Source: Acidobacteriota bacterium (GTDB lineage: Bacteria; Acidobacteriota; Terriglobia; Terriglobales; Acidobacteriaceae). Taken from it: a stretch of 5,357 nt of DNA. The notes beneath the pieces are model-generated. The model was not told where the DNA came from, made no database searches, and saw nothing but the letters and a program-made list of their open reading frames with translations. Within the stretch, counting starts at the first letter, position 1, and each line of letters opens with the position of its first letter. This document shows positions 1 through 5,252 of the stretch, in pieces. Made by a program: the position numbers and the translations under genes. The DNA lies in the NCBI GenBank assembly GCA_021810815.1, contig JAJZHR010000210.1, positions 1 through 5,357 on the forward strand, given 5' to 3'.

Positions 1-786
1 AGCCGGCGAATGGAAGACTCCTTCCCTGCTCAGGATGCGGATGCCCTTCTCGCTCATGGTCACCACCAGGTAGTCGAAGCCATGCGCGACGACAAGCTGC
101 TGCCCGGCTGCCAGCAAATGATCCAGATCGGAGGCGGGAATCCCGGTCGCAAGAGAAAGCTCGCTCAGGTTCGGGCTCACGGCCGTCGCTCCCTGATATT
201 TCCCGAAGTCGCGCGTCTTCGGATCGACAAACACGGGGATGCTCCGCTTGCGCGCCTCGGAGATGATCGTCTGGCACAGCTCCGCTGTGAGCGTGCCTTT
301 GGCGTAGTCCGACAGGATCACAGCGTTCACCTGCCGCACAGCATCGACAGCGCGCCGCATCAGTTCGCTGCGCTGCTCCTCCGTTGGCGGATCGGGGTTC
401 TCCACATCCAGCCGCATCAGTTGCTGGTTGCGGCCAAGGATGCGCGTCTTCGAAACCGTCAGGCCGGAGGTCACGATGCAGGAGGTGTCCACCTTCGCCT
501 TGTGCAGGATCGAAGCCAGGCTGGCCTGCTCCTCGTCGCTCCCCCAGTAGCCGGCCAGCATCGTCTGGACTTCAAGACCAGCGAGGTTCATGGCCACATT
601 GGCGGAGCCGCCGGGTCCCTCGGTGCGCCGCTGATGCAGCAGGACAGGCACGGGAGCCTCGGGCGAGACGCGTTCCACATCCGCCCAGATGTACCGGTCC
701 AGCATCAGGTCGCCGACGACAAGAACCCGCAGTTGCGCGAATCCGCCTTCAAGCAAGTTCAGAACAGTCTGCAAGTTTCCAAGCAT
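1..786 (-). CDS. rfaE1: D-glycero-beta-D-manno-heptose-7-phosphate kinase (RfaE1/HldE kinase domain), 3' end cut by window edge
   Basis: This is a PfkB/ribokinase-family sugar kinase, expected to phosphorylate D-glycero-beta-D-manno-heptose 7-phosphate at C1 in the cytoplasm on the way to ADP-heptose for the LPS inner core. Translating the minus strand from ATG 784-786 gives 262 residues open to the window edge. Visible in order: VVGDLMLDRYIW (23-34), VSPEAPVPV (40-48), the PfkB substrate motif GPGGSANVAMN (57-67), SKTRILGRNQQLMRLD (112-127), SDYAKGTL (159-166), FVDPKTRDF (186-194), SPNLSEL (204-210) and VTMSEKGI (242-249). The RNQQL/RLD block and the DYAKG and PNLSE segments follow E. coli HldE closely. 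The catalytic GAGD motif should lie beyond position 1, so it is unseen, as is any fused cytidylyltransferase domain. The start is firm: a TGA stop lies in frame upstream, with no ATG between. A weak purine run (GAGAGA) precedes the ATG. It lies 182 bp downstream of the heptosyltransferase gene on the same strand, probably in one operon. Confidence 0.93.
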   Translation of the reverse strand, partial: MLGNLQTVLNLLEGGFAQLRVLVVGDLMLDRYIWADVERVSPEAPVPVLLHQRRTEGPGGSANVAMNLAGLEVQTMLAGYWGSDEEQASLASILHKAKVDTSCIVTSGLTVSKTRILGRNQQLMRLDVENPDPPTEEQRSELMRRAVDAVRQVNAVILSDYAKGTLTAELCQTIISEARKRSIPVFVDPKTRDFGKYQGATAVSPNLSELSLATGIPASDLDHLLAAGQQLVVAHGFDYLVVTMSEKGIRILSREGVFHSPA

Positions 787-968
787 TCGAGTGGATCTCT
801 CAGGGTGGGCGTCAGAGCGGTGCGCTTGCGGATATGGGGTCTGAAATCTGCCAGACGCCAGGCCCGCTGGCGGAGGCAGTTCGCTTCAGACTTCATTATT
901 GCATCCGCCGCAGTGGATTCCATCCCCGAAAAGCAATGGAAGCTGGCCCAGCCGCCAGGAGCAACTCT

Positions 969-2075
969 TCAACGGGAGGAGGTTTGAATCTCCAGGACCG
1001 GGGGAAGCACCTTTGCGAGCCGCTCCATCACCTCGTCCACAGAGATCGAAGCGATGCATTTCTTCTTCTGCAGGACGCAGGTATCCAGGCCGCAGCCCCA
1101 GCAGTCCGTCTTGTGGTAGATCACCTCATTGCGCTTCCCATAGGGGAACCACACCGCCGGCTTGTTGCGCGCGGCGAAGATGGCCACGCACGGCGTCTGC
1201 ACGCACGACGCAAGATGCATCGGCCCGCTGTCATGGCCGAGAAAGACTTTCGCGCGAGAGATCGCTGCAGCGCTTTCCCGCGGGGTCAGTTCGCCGCACA
1301 GGTTCACCACCGGACCAGCCAGTGTGGAAGCGGCAGACCACATAGCGCCCACCTCCTCGCTGATGCCGCGCTCCTCCGCTGCTCCCAGCAGAGCCAGCCC
1401 GTGCCCTGGATACGCCGCCGCCATGCGGCCAAGCAGAGCCTTCCAGTTGTCAGCGCCCCAGTCCTTCGCCTGGACTTTGGTCCCCACGCTGGCCATGATC
1501 AAAGGAAGGCCATCGAGCGGCCTCAGGCGAGACGCAGCCGCTGCGTATTCCGCCTCTGTCAGCCGCATGTCCCAGCTCTGCGGATCATCCAGCCGCGCGT
1601 CCCCAAGCTCTGCGATGCAGCGCGCGAGCCGCTGCGCCTCAGGCTCCAGAGCCTGAATGCTCGGCAGCCAGAGATTCGCCTGCAATTCCATCGTGGACGG
1701 AACGCCCACCAGCCGCCGTATGCCGCACCAGCGGAAGAAGAGCTTGTCCCTCCATGCCGCTTTGCGCCCCCTTGCCACCGTGAGATACACCAGCACCTCC
1801 GGACGCCATCGCCGGATCTCCCTGCGCAAACGCAACAGGGCTTTGGCGTTCCGAAGGCCCACCGGGTAGTCCTGATAGCTGTCAATGATGCCCGAGTCGC
1901 CCAGAACGGCAGCGGCCGCAGGAGCCTTGCTGTGCACCGGGATGTTCGTCAGCATCCGCCTCTCCGCGTTCGGAAAAGCGCGCGACACCAGATGCAGAGC
2001 TGGCAGAGCGACCAGCGCGTCCCCCAGGCTTCCGAGGCGGTAGATCATCACCTTCTTTACGTCGTCGTTGCGCAT
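969..2075 (-). CDS. Glycosyltransferase family 9 protein, heptosyltransferase type (LPS core)
   Basis: The predicted product has 368 residues, the usual length for GT9 ADP-heptose:LPS heptosyltransferases, which add heptose to the lipid A-Kdo core at the inner membrane. N-terminal domain: MIYRLGSLGDALVALP (10-25), the GT9 acceptor-side signature. C-terminal domain: SVGTKVQAKDW (196-206), NLCGELT, and GHDSGPMHLA (280-289), the GT9 nucleotide-sugar signature. Near the C-terminus four cysteines sit at 325, 328, 333 and 340 (Cx2Cx4Cx6C), a pattern I recall from a subset of GT9 proteins. ATG 2073-2075 is preferred: it places VKKVMIYRLG at the expected distance, and a candidate promoter lies just upstream. 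The frame stays open to a TTG at 2147, which would add 24 residues without family similarity. No good Shine-Dalgarno precedes the ATG. The heptose kinase gene follows on the same strand, supporting an LPS core role. Which heptose position it modifies cannot be told, so no symbol is given. Confidence 0.92.
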   Translation of the reverse strand: MRNDDVKKVMIYRLGSLGDALVALPALHLVSRAFPNAERRMLTNIPVHSKAPAAAAVLGDSGIIDSYQDYPVGLRNAKALLRLRREIRRWRPEVLVYLTVARGRKAAWRDKLFFRWCGIRRLVGVPSTMELQANLWLPSIQALEPEAQRLARCIAELGDARLDDPQSWDMRLTEAEYAAAASRLRPLDGLPLIMASVGTKVQAKDWGADNWKALLGRMAAAYPGHGLALLGAAEERGISEEVGAMWSAASTLAGPVVNLCGELTPRESAAAISRAKVFLGHDSGPMHLASCVQTPCVAIFAARNKPAVWFPYGKRNEVIYHKTDCWGCGLDTCVLQKKKCIASISVDEVMERLAKVLPPVLEIQTSSR

Positions 2076-2111
2076 ATTTTTGGGGCGGGGCAGAAGCAAG
2101 TAGAATCGGTC

Positions 2112-2139
2112 ATTATCTGGAGTTGTGTTTCTTCGTGAA
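2112..2139 (-). promoter_or_regulatory. Candidate sigma-70-like promoter for the heptosyltransferase gene
   Basis: On the minus strand TTCACG (2139-2134) is followed after 16 bp by GATAAT (2117-2112). These match the TTGACA and TATAAT consensus at 4/6 and 5/6 positions. Transcription would begin near 2104, giving a leader of about 30 nt before the ATG at 2075 and excluding the upstream TTG start at 2147. This is seen by eye only; sigma factor preferences of the host are unknown. Confidence 0.35.
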
Positions 2140-2305
2140 CCCGGCAAAGCGGAGGAAGTCGCAGCGCGTTCTGGGGAGTGGCTCTGCTACGTTTCGCTGA
2201 ATTTTACAATGAGTGTTCCCGTGTACGCTTTCGGTTCCAACAAAGACGCATCCGCACAGAGCAAAAACTATTATTGCTCCGGCCCTTATCCTTTGACACG
2301 GAACT

Positions 2306-2352
2306 GGGTGCCCCATCCATGCCGCGTCGTTGTCTTTGCGGCATGGGTGGGA
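2306..2352. repeat. Strong intergenic palindrome, possible dispersed repeat copy A
   Basis: Left arm CCCATCCATGCCGC (2312-2325) pairs with right arm GCGGCATGGGTGGG (2338-2351) over 14 positions, with one T-G wobble (2316/2347) and a 12-nt loop that ends in TGTCTTT. No T tract follows either arm, so it is not a standard intrinsic terminator, and it sits upstream of both neighbouring genes. The left border GGGTGCCCCATCCAT closely resembles GGGTGCCCATTCAT at 5177-5190, and the 10-mer TGTCTTTGCG recurs at 5159-5168. This suggests a member of an intergenic palindromic repeat family. The hairpin is certain from sequence; its family status is inferred from only two copies. Confidence 0.7.
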
Positions 2353-2433
2353 ATCCGCCGTAGCAACCCATAGGGGCCGACTCAATAGCCACTGCAAGAT
2401 AGACTCCAGAAAGCACTCTTGCCGCAGGAGCAC

Positions 2434-3060
2434 ATGCTGGACGCATCCACAGCAACGCAGATGTTCGACCGCGCAACCTCCGATTGGCACGAGGGGCAGA
2501 GTGCTGCGTTGCCAGCCTCGACTGCCTTCGGCCAGCGCGATGCGCTCCAGCGCGCGATTCTCAACCTCCACCGCGCGAACTTCGACCTCTGGCACGAGGA
2601 GGACAAGGCCCGCGACCCTGCCGCGACAGACGCACAGATCGCCGCCGTGAAGCGCGCCATCGACCGTCTCAATCAGCAGCGCAATGACCTGGTCGAGCTG
2701 TGCGACAAACTGCTGCTGGCTTCCCTTCCATCCGTCTCCGCGATGACCGGCTCCGCGCCAGCCGCGCCGCTCCACTCCGAGACGCCCGGCATGATGCTGG
2801 ACCGCCTCTCCATCCTGACCCTGAAGATCTATCACACAGCGGAAGAAGTGGAGCGCGCAAACGCCCCTCCAGGCCATGCGGAGCGGAACCGCGACCGCCT
2901 GGCCGTCCTGCAGTCGCAGCGCGAGGATCTCGCCGCCTGCCTGGATCGGCTGTGGGACGATGTGCTCCACGGCCGCAGGCGCTTCAAGCTATACCAGCAG
3001 ATGAAGATGTACAACGATCCCTCCCTGAATCCGGCTGTGTACGCTGCGCGCAAAAGCTGA
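2434..3060 (+). CDS. DUF4254 family protein (function unknown)
   Basis: A 208-residue soluble protein, probably mostly helical. Recognisable DUF4254 blocks are ILNLHRANFDLWHEEDKAR (42-60), VKRAIDRLNQQRNDLVE (72-88), SETPGMMLDRLSILTLKIYH (115-134), QREDLAACLDRLWDD (162-176) and RFKLYQQMKMYNDPSLNP (183-200). The conserved WHEEDKAR and KMYNDPxLNP segments are the strongest marks. There is no signal peptide or membrane segment. The biochemical function of the family is not known to me. From memory, members often lie beside GT9 glycosyltransferases; here the gene is divergent from one, which suggests an envelope or LPS link without proving it. ATG 2434 is preferred because AGGAG (2426-2430) lies just before it, although the 3-nt gap is short. 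A TTG at 2419 would add five residues. No terminator is evident after the stop, so transcription may run into the next operon. Confidence 0.88.
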   Translation: MLDASTATQMFDRATSDWHEGQSAALPASTAFGQRDALQRAILNLHRANFDLWHEEDKARDPAATDAQIAAVKRAIDRLNQQRNDLVELCDKLLLASLPSVSAMTGSAPAAPLHSETPGMMLDRLSILTLKIYHTAEEVERANAPPGHAERNRDRLAVLQSQREDLAACLDRLWDDVLHGRRRFKLYQQMKMYNDPSLNPAVYAARKS

Positions 3061-3090
3061 AGCGCCTTTCCCCCTGCTGGAAACAACCTG

Positions 3091-3119
3091 TTGACGCGTC
3101 GCCCGGTTCTGCGTATAAA
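3091..3119 (+). promoter_or_regulatory. Strong sigma-70-like promoter upstream of the TPR-yvcK operon
   Basis: TTGACG (3091-3096) and TATAAA (3114-3119) are separated by exactly 17 bp. Each matches the bacterial housekeeping consensus at 5/6 positions. It is the best promoter match I see in the window, 30 bp after the DUF4254 stop. Transcription would start near 3126, leaving a leader of about 185 nt before the TPR gene start, long enough for regulatory structure or short ORFs. No experimental support is available. Confidence 0.6.
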
Positions 3120-3125
3120 TCCTGC

Positions 3126-3204
3126 ACAGCCGTCCTGTCCCATCGCCGGATTCGCAAGATGCCGTGAGCAGGCGCAGTGTGGCAGAGGCACGGCTGTCAC
3201 AGGA
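3126..3204 (+). promoter_or_regulatory. Possibly structured 5' leader RNA of the TPR-yvcK operon
   Basis: ACAGCCGT (3126-3133), starting at the predicted transcription start, is complementary to ACGGCTGT (3190-3197), which ends just before an AGGA Shine-Dalgarno-like site (3201-3204). Within this closing stem, CTGtCC (3135-3140) can pair with GGCAG (3181-3185), and CGCC (3144-3147) with GGCG (3171-3174). The result would be a long interrupted hairpin placed next to the ribosome binding site of the first mini-ORF. The complementarity is real, but the pairing was picked by eye. I do not recognise it as a known riboswitch class. Confidence 0.3.
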
Positions 3205-3212
3205 ATTTCGCA

Positions 3213-3266
3213 ATGGAATGGGTTATCATCCATCCGGGTCGGCAGAAGATAGGTTGCCCCAAATGA
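3213..3266 (+). CDS. Putative 17-codon leader ORF (uORF1)
   Basis: ATG 3213 opens a 17-residue frame, MEWVIIHPGRQKIGCPK, ending at TGA 3264-3266. AGGA (3201-3204) lies 8 nt before the ATG, a good Shine-Dalgarno placement and better than that of the TPR gene itself. Its TGA overlaps the ATG of the next mini-ORF as ATGA (3263-3266). It has no recognisable family and no run of a single amino acid typical of attenuation leaders. It is too short for coding statistics. If translated it could act as a coupling device rather than as a functional peptide. Confidence 0.3.
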   Translation: MEWVIIHPGRQKIGCPK

Positions 3267-3305
3267 ATTGGCGCAAAATGAATAGGCGCAAAATGAGTTG
3301 GCGCG
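3261..3305. repeat. Three tandem 15-bp direct repeats
   Basis: The units are AAATGAATTGGCGCA (3261-3275), AAATGAATAGGCGCA (3276-3290) and AAATGAGTTGGCGCG (3291-3305), which differ at one or two positions from the first. Because the unit length is a multiple of three, each unit carries ATG in the same frame. The array ends 4 bp before the first ATG of the TPR gene. It could be a protein-binding array, a replication-slippage product, or coding sequence for uORF2. Confidence 0.9.
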
Positions 3306-3313
3306 AGGGATGA
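3263..3313 (+). CDS. Putative 16-codon repeat-encoded leader ORF (uORF2)
   Basis: ATG 3263 opens MNWRKMNRRKMSWREG, with the stop TGA at 3311-3313. The 15-bp tandem repeats supply three related pentapeptides, MNWRK, MNRRK and MSWRE, each beginning with Met. The start overlaps the stop of uORF1 (ATGA 3263-3266) and the stop overlaps the ATG of the TPR gene (ATGA 3310-3313). This end-to-end arrangement would permit stepwise termination and reinitiation. The peptide is basic and tryptophan-containing, with no known family. It could be fortuitous, because any repeat containing ATG in a fixed frame gives such a frame. Confidence 0.25.
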   Translation: MNWRKMNRRKMSWREG

Positions 3314-3873
3314 TGCGAGAGAGCAAACAGGCAGCCAGTCCGAGGCGCGCACCGCGCATTCTTGCAGGGACGCCGGTTGCGCCGAGCGACGCTGCACGCA
3401 CCAGCGCGTTGCATCAGTATGAGATCGGGCTGCGCCTGATGCAGGAGCGGAAGTACGATCAGGCAGCATCCGTGCTGGAGAAGCTGCTCGCCAACGGCCC
3501 CAGCGACCTCTGCGAGCGTGTGCGGATTTATCTGGCTGCCTGCGCGCAGCAGGTGAAAAAGACCAATAGCTCCTTCAGCAGCCTGGAGGAGCACTACGAC
3601 TACGCCATCTCCCTGCTCAACACCGGCGACTACGACGACGCGCGCCAGCAGCTCGAATCCATCCTGAGCAAAGACAGCAACTGCGACTTCGCCTACTACG
3701 GGCTCGCCGTTCTTGCCAGCATGACGGGCCACGCCGACCCCTGCCTGGAGCATCTCTACCAGGCCGTCCGGCTGAATCCTCGCAACCGCTTCCAGGCGCG
3801 CGGCGATTCGGACTTCCAGGACATGGCCGACGATCCCAGATTCACCGAGCTGCTGTATCCAGAGCCGTCTTGA
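3310..3873 (+). CDS. Small tetratricopeptide repeat (TPR) protein
   Basis: A 187-residue soluble protein. After a basic, Ala/Pro/Arg-rich N-terminal tail (about 1-32) come TPR-like helix pairs: about 33-60 (LHQYEIGLRLMQERKYDQAA), a degenerate stretch at 66-84, 93-124 (HYDYAISLLNTGDYDDARQQ) and 125-159 (AYYGLAVLASMTGHADPCLE, ending LNPRN). The tail LNPRNRFQARGDSDF followed by ADDPRF resembles other bacterial TPR proteins. There is no signal peptide, membrane segment or catalytic motif, so it is likely a protein-protein adaptor with unknown partner. The start could be ATG 3310 or the adjacent ATG 3313. GAGGG (3305-3309) sits too close to either for a normal Shine-Dalgarno, which fits reinitiation from upstream. 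A TTG at 3298, inside the third repeat, is possible but less likely. The stop overlaps the yvcK start, so the two are probably translated together. Confidence 0.85.
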   Translation: MMRESKQAASPRRAPRILAGTPVAPSDAARTSALHQYEIGLRLMQERKYDQAASVLEKLLANGPSDLCERVRIYLAACAQQVKKTNSSFSSLEEHYDYAISLLNTGDYDDARQQLESILSKDSNCDFAYYGLAVLASMTGHADPCLEHLYQAVRLNPRNRFQARGDSDFQDMADDPRFTELLYPEPS

Positions 3874-5069
3874 GCCTTCGCGATACCATCAAGAGCGTGC
3901 GATCCACAGCCACGCCTGCGTCCGGAGAAGCACGGCCTGCCCCCGCTCGACCTCTCCGCGTCGTCGCCATCGGCGGCGGCACGGGACTCTCCACCCTGCT
4001 GCGCGGCCTCAAGCGCCACGTGGCCGCGCCGCCGGGCACCTTGCCAATTCTGCCCGGCGCAGACCCCGGAGCCACCGCTCCCTGCCTCATCTCCGACTTG
4101 GCCGCGATCGTCACCGTCACCGATGACGGCGGCTCCAGCGGACGCCTCCGCGAAGACCTCAAAATGCTCCCCCCCGGAGATCTGCGCAACTGCATGGTCG
4201 CTCTCTCCGAGGACGAGCACCTGCTCTCGCGCCTCTTTCAATACCGCTTCGATGCGCCCGATGCCTCCGCCAACACGCACACTTCCCCCAGAACCAACGG
4301 AGGCGGCGTATCCGGCCTCGCCGGCCACAGCTTTGGCAACATCTTCCTCGCTGCCATGCACGGCATCACAGGCGACTTCACCCAGGCCGTCCAGATGTCC
4401 TCCCAGATTCTCGCGACGCGCGGACACATCTACCCGTCCACCAGCTCCTATGTCACACTGGCCGCCCGCATGGACGATGGCTCCACCGTCGAGGGCGAAA
4501 CCAGCATCACCGCCAGCAAACGCCGCATCGTCGAATTGATGCTCGTTCCCGCCACCGCAAAACCGCTTCCTGAGACGCTCGACGCCATCGCCGCCGCCGA
4601 CCTCATCACCCTCGGCCCCGGCTCGCTCTACACATCCCTCATCACGAATCTCCTTGTCCAGGGAATACCGCAGGCGCTGGCGCAGGCCAAAGGAACGCGC
4701 GTCTACATCTGCAACCTGATGACGCAGGCCAACGAAAGCATCGGACTCACAGCGTCCCAGCACATCGAGCGCATCTATCGCCACACCGGAACGCCCATCT
4801 TCGACTACGCCCTGGTGAACACTTCGCCCGTCTCTCCGGCCCTGCTCGCGCGATACGCTGCCGAAGGCGCAGAGCCCATCGTGGCCGATCTGGACCGCAT
4901 GGAGGCGCTCGGTGTCCGCCCCATCCCGGGCAATTTCATCTTCGAGGGAGACGTCCTGCGCCACGACTACGACCGCGTCACAGACGCCCTGCTGCGCCTC
5001 GGCTTTGAAGGCCGCCCGAAGGCCGCAGCCAAGCAGCTCCGCGGATGGAGACGCATCTTCCGCCGCTGA
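3870..5069 (+). CDS. yvcK: YvcK/CofD-like protein (gluconeogenesis factor family, UDP-sugar binding)
   Basis: YvcK proteins are cytoplasmic, bind UDP-sugars such as UDP-GlcNAc in studied members, and are needed for envelope integrity and growth on gluconeogenic carbon in Bacillus and Mycobacterium. Visible here: VVAIGGGTGLSTLLRGLK (31-48), AIVTVTDDGGSSGRLRED (79-96), PPGDLRNCMVALSEDEHLLS (101-120), GLAGHSFGNIFLAAM (149-163), ITGDF (166-170), ADLITLGPGSLYTSL (243-257), YICNLMTQANES (279-290) and DVLRHD (361-366). At 399 residues it exceeds the usual 300-330. The excess is an N-terminal tail (about 1-28), an Ala/Pro/Gly-rich insert near 50-77 and another near 129-147. The start is TTG 3870, overlapping the TPR stop as TTGA, so translation is likely coupled; a GTG at 3897 is an alternative. 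The rapZ and whiA neighbours typical of Gram-positive bacteria are absent from the window. Confidence 0.95.
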   Translation: MSLRDTIKSVRSTATPASGEARPAPARPLRVVAIGGGTGLSTLLRGLKRHVAAPPGTLPILPGADPGATAPCLISDLAAIVTVTDDGGSSGRLREDLKMLPPGDLRNCMVALSEDEHLLSRLFQYRFDAPDASANTHTSPRTNGGGVSGLAGHSFGNIFLAAMHGITGDFTQAVQMSSQILATRGHIYPSTSSYVTLAARMDDGSTVEGETSITASKRRIVELMLVPATAKPLPETLDAIAAADLITLGPGSLYTSLITNLLVQGIPQALAQAKGTRVYICNLMTQANESIGLTASQHIERIYRHTGTPIFDYALVNTSPVSPALLARYAAEGAEPIVADLDRMEALGVRPIPGNFIFEGDVLRHDYDRVTDALLRLGFEGRPKAAAKQLRGWRRIFRR

Positions 5070-5105
5070 CCTGCAAGAGCCTGTTTAAAACTTGCTTTGA
5101 GCGGC

Positions 5106-5126
5106 CAGGGCAGCTCCTGTTTTGTT
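5106..5126 (+). terminator. Weak candidate intrinsic terminator after yvcK
   Basis: CAGGG (5106-5110) pairs with TCCTG (5115-5119), including one G-T wobble, around a 4-nt loop, followed directly by TTTTGTT (5120-5126). The placement 36 bp after the yvcK stop and the T-rich tail fit an intrinsic terminator. The stem is short, so efficiency is doubtful. Confidence 0.3.
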
Positions 5127-5130
5127 CCAG

Positions 5131-5213
5131 GGCACTGCTTCAGCCGTGCCGTAGGCGCTGTCTTTGCGCCACGGCCGGGTGCCCATTCATCGCAGCTTCA
5201 TGCGATGAATGGG
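5131..5213. repeat. Cluster of three consecutive palindromes in the convergent intergenic region (possible dispersed repeat copy B)
   Basis: Three hairpins follow one another. (1) GGCAC/GTGCC with an inner GC/GC and TTCA loop, 5131-5150. (2) GCCGT-A-GGCGC paired with GCGCC-ACGGC, a 10-bp stem with one bulged A and loop TGTCTTT, 5148-5175; it shares 3 nt with the first. (3) CCCATTCATCGCA (5182-5194) paired perfectly with TGCGATGAATGGG (5201-5213) over 13 bp, with loop GCTTCA. None is followed by a T tract on either strand. The cluster lies between convergent genes, where it could end transcription or protect 3' ends. Similarity of GGGTGCCCATTCAT (5177-5190) to the element at 2306-2320 points to a repeat family instead of, or besides, a local terminator. 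Confidence 0.8.
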
Positions 5214-5252
5214 ATGCACGACAGCTCGCATGGCAGGATTCCTGCGTTTGCT

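Larger units (their letters stand above)
2076..2433. other. Divergent intergenic region between the heptosyltransferase and DUF4254 genes
   Basis: A 358-bp stretch without a convincing gene. It contains the candidate minus-strand promoter at 2112-2139 and a strong hairpin at 2312-2351. It also has AT-richer patches (TATTAT at 2269-2274, TACAAT at 2205-2210) that could be -10 boxes but lack matching -35 boxes at proper spacing. A perfect TTGACA lies at 2293-2298, but the position 17 bp downstream falls inside the hairpin arm and has no -10 match. Open frames crossing it on either strand are short or are extensions of frames antisense to the flanking genes. I cannot assign a plus-strand promoter for the DUF4254 gene. 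Confidence 0.6.

Noticed and set aside
856..872. Hairpin CGCCAG/CTGGCG with a 5-nt loop between the heptosyltransferase and kinase genes
   Set aside because: It has a 6-bp stem without a T tract, common by chance in DNA of this composition, so it was not called a terminator.
759..923. A 54-codon minus-strand ORF between the heptosyltransferase and kinase genes, overlapping the kinase start
   Set aside because: There is no properly spaced Shine-Dalgarno, no recognisable family, and its codons look random. The gap is more simply a non-coding spacer.
384..2138. A 584-codon plus-strand open frame, and a 325-codon one at 10-987, opposite the LPS genes
   Set aside because: Both are antisense to genes with clear family motifs. 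Their translations are rich in Arg, Pro, Ser and His without any domain, as expected for shadow frames in high-GC DNA.
2293..2298. Perfect TTGACA as a -35 box for the DUF4254 gene
   Set aside because: No acceptable -10 box is found 16-18 bp downstream. That position is occupied by the hairpin arm.
2113..2970. A 285-codon minus-strand open frame crossing the divergent region and DUF4254
   Set aside because: It overlaps the conserved DUF4254 gene antisense and shows no family features. Its intergenic part is just chance openness.
3261..3305. CRISPR-like reading of the tandem repeats
   Set aside because: The units are directly adjacent with no spacers and only 15 bp long, so this is a tandem repeat and not a CRISPR array.
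3756..4964. A 402-codon minus-strand open frame opposite yvcK
   Set aside because: Its product is Gly/Asp/Val/Ala-rich with no domain. It mirrors the codon pattern of yvcK, whose motifs are unmistakable on the plus strand.
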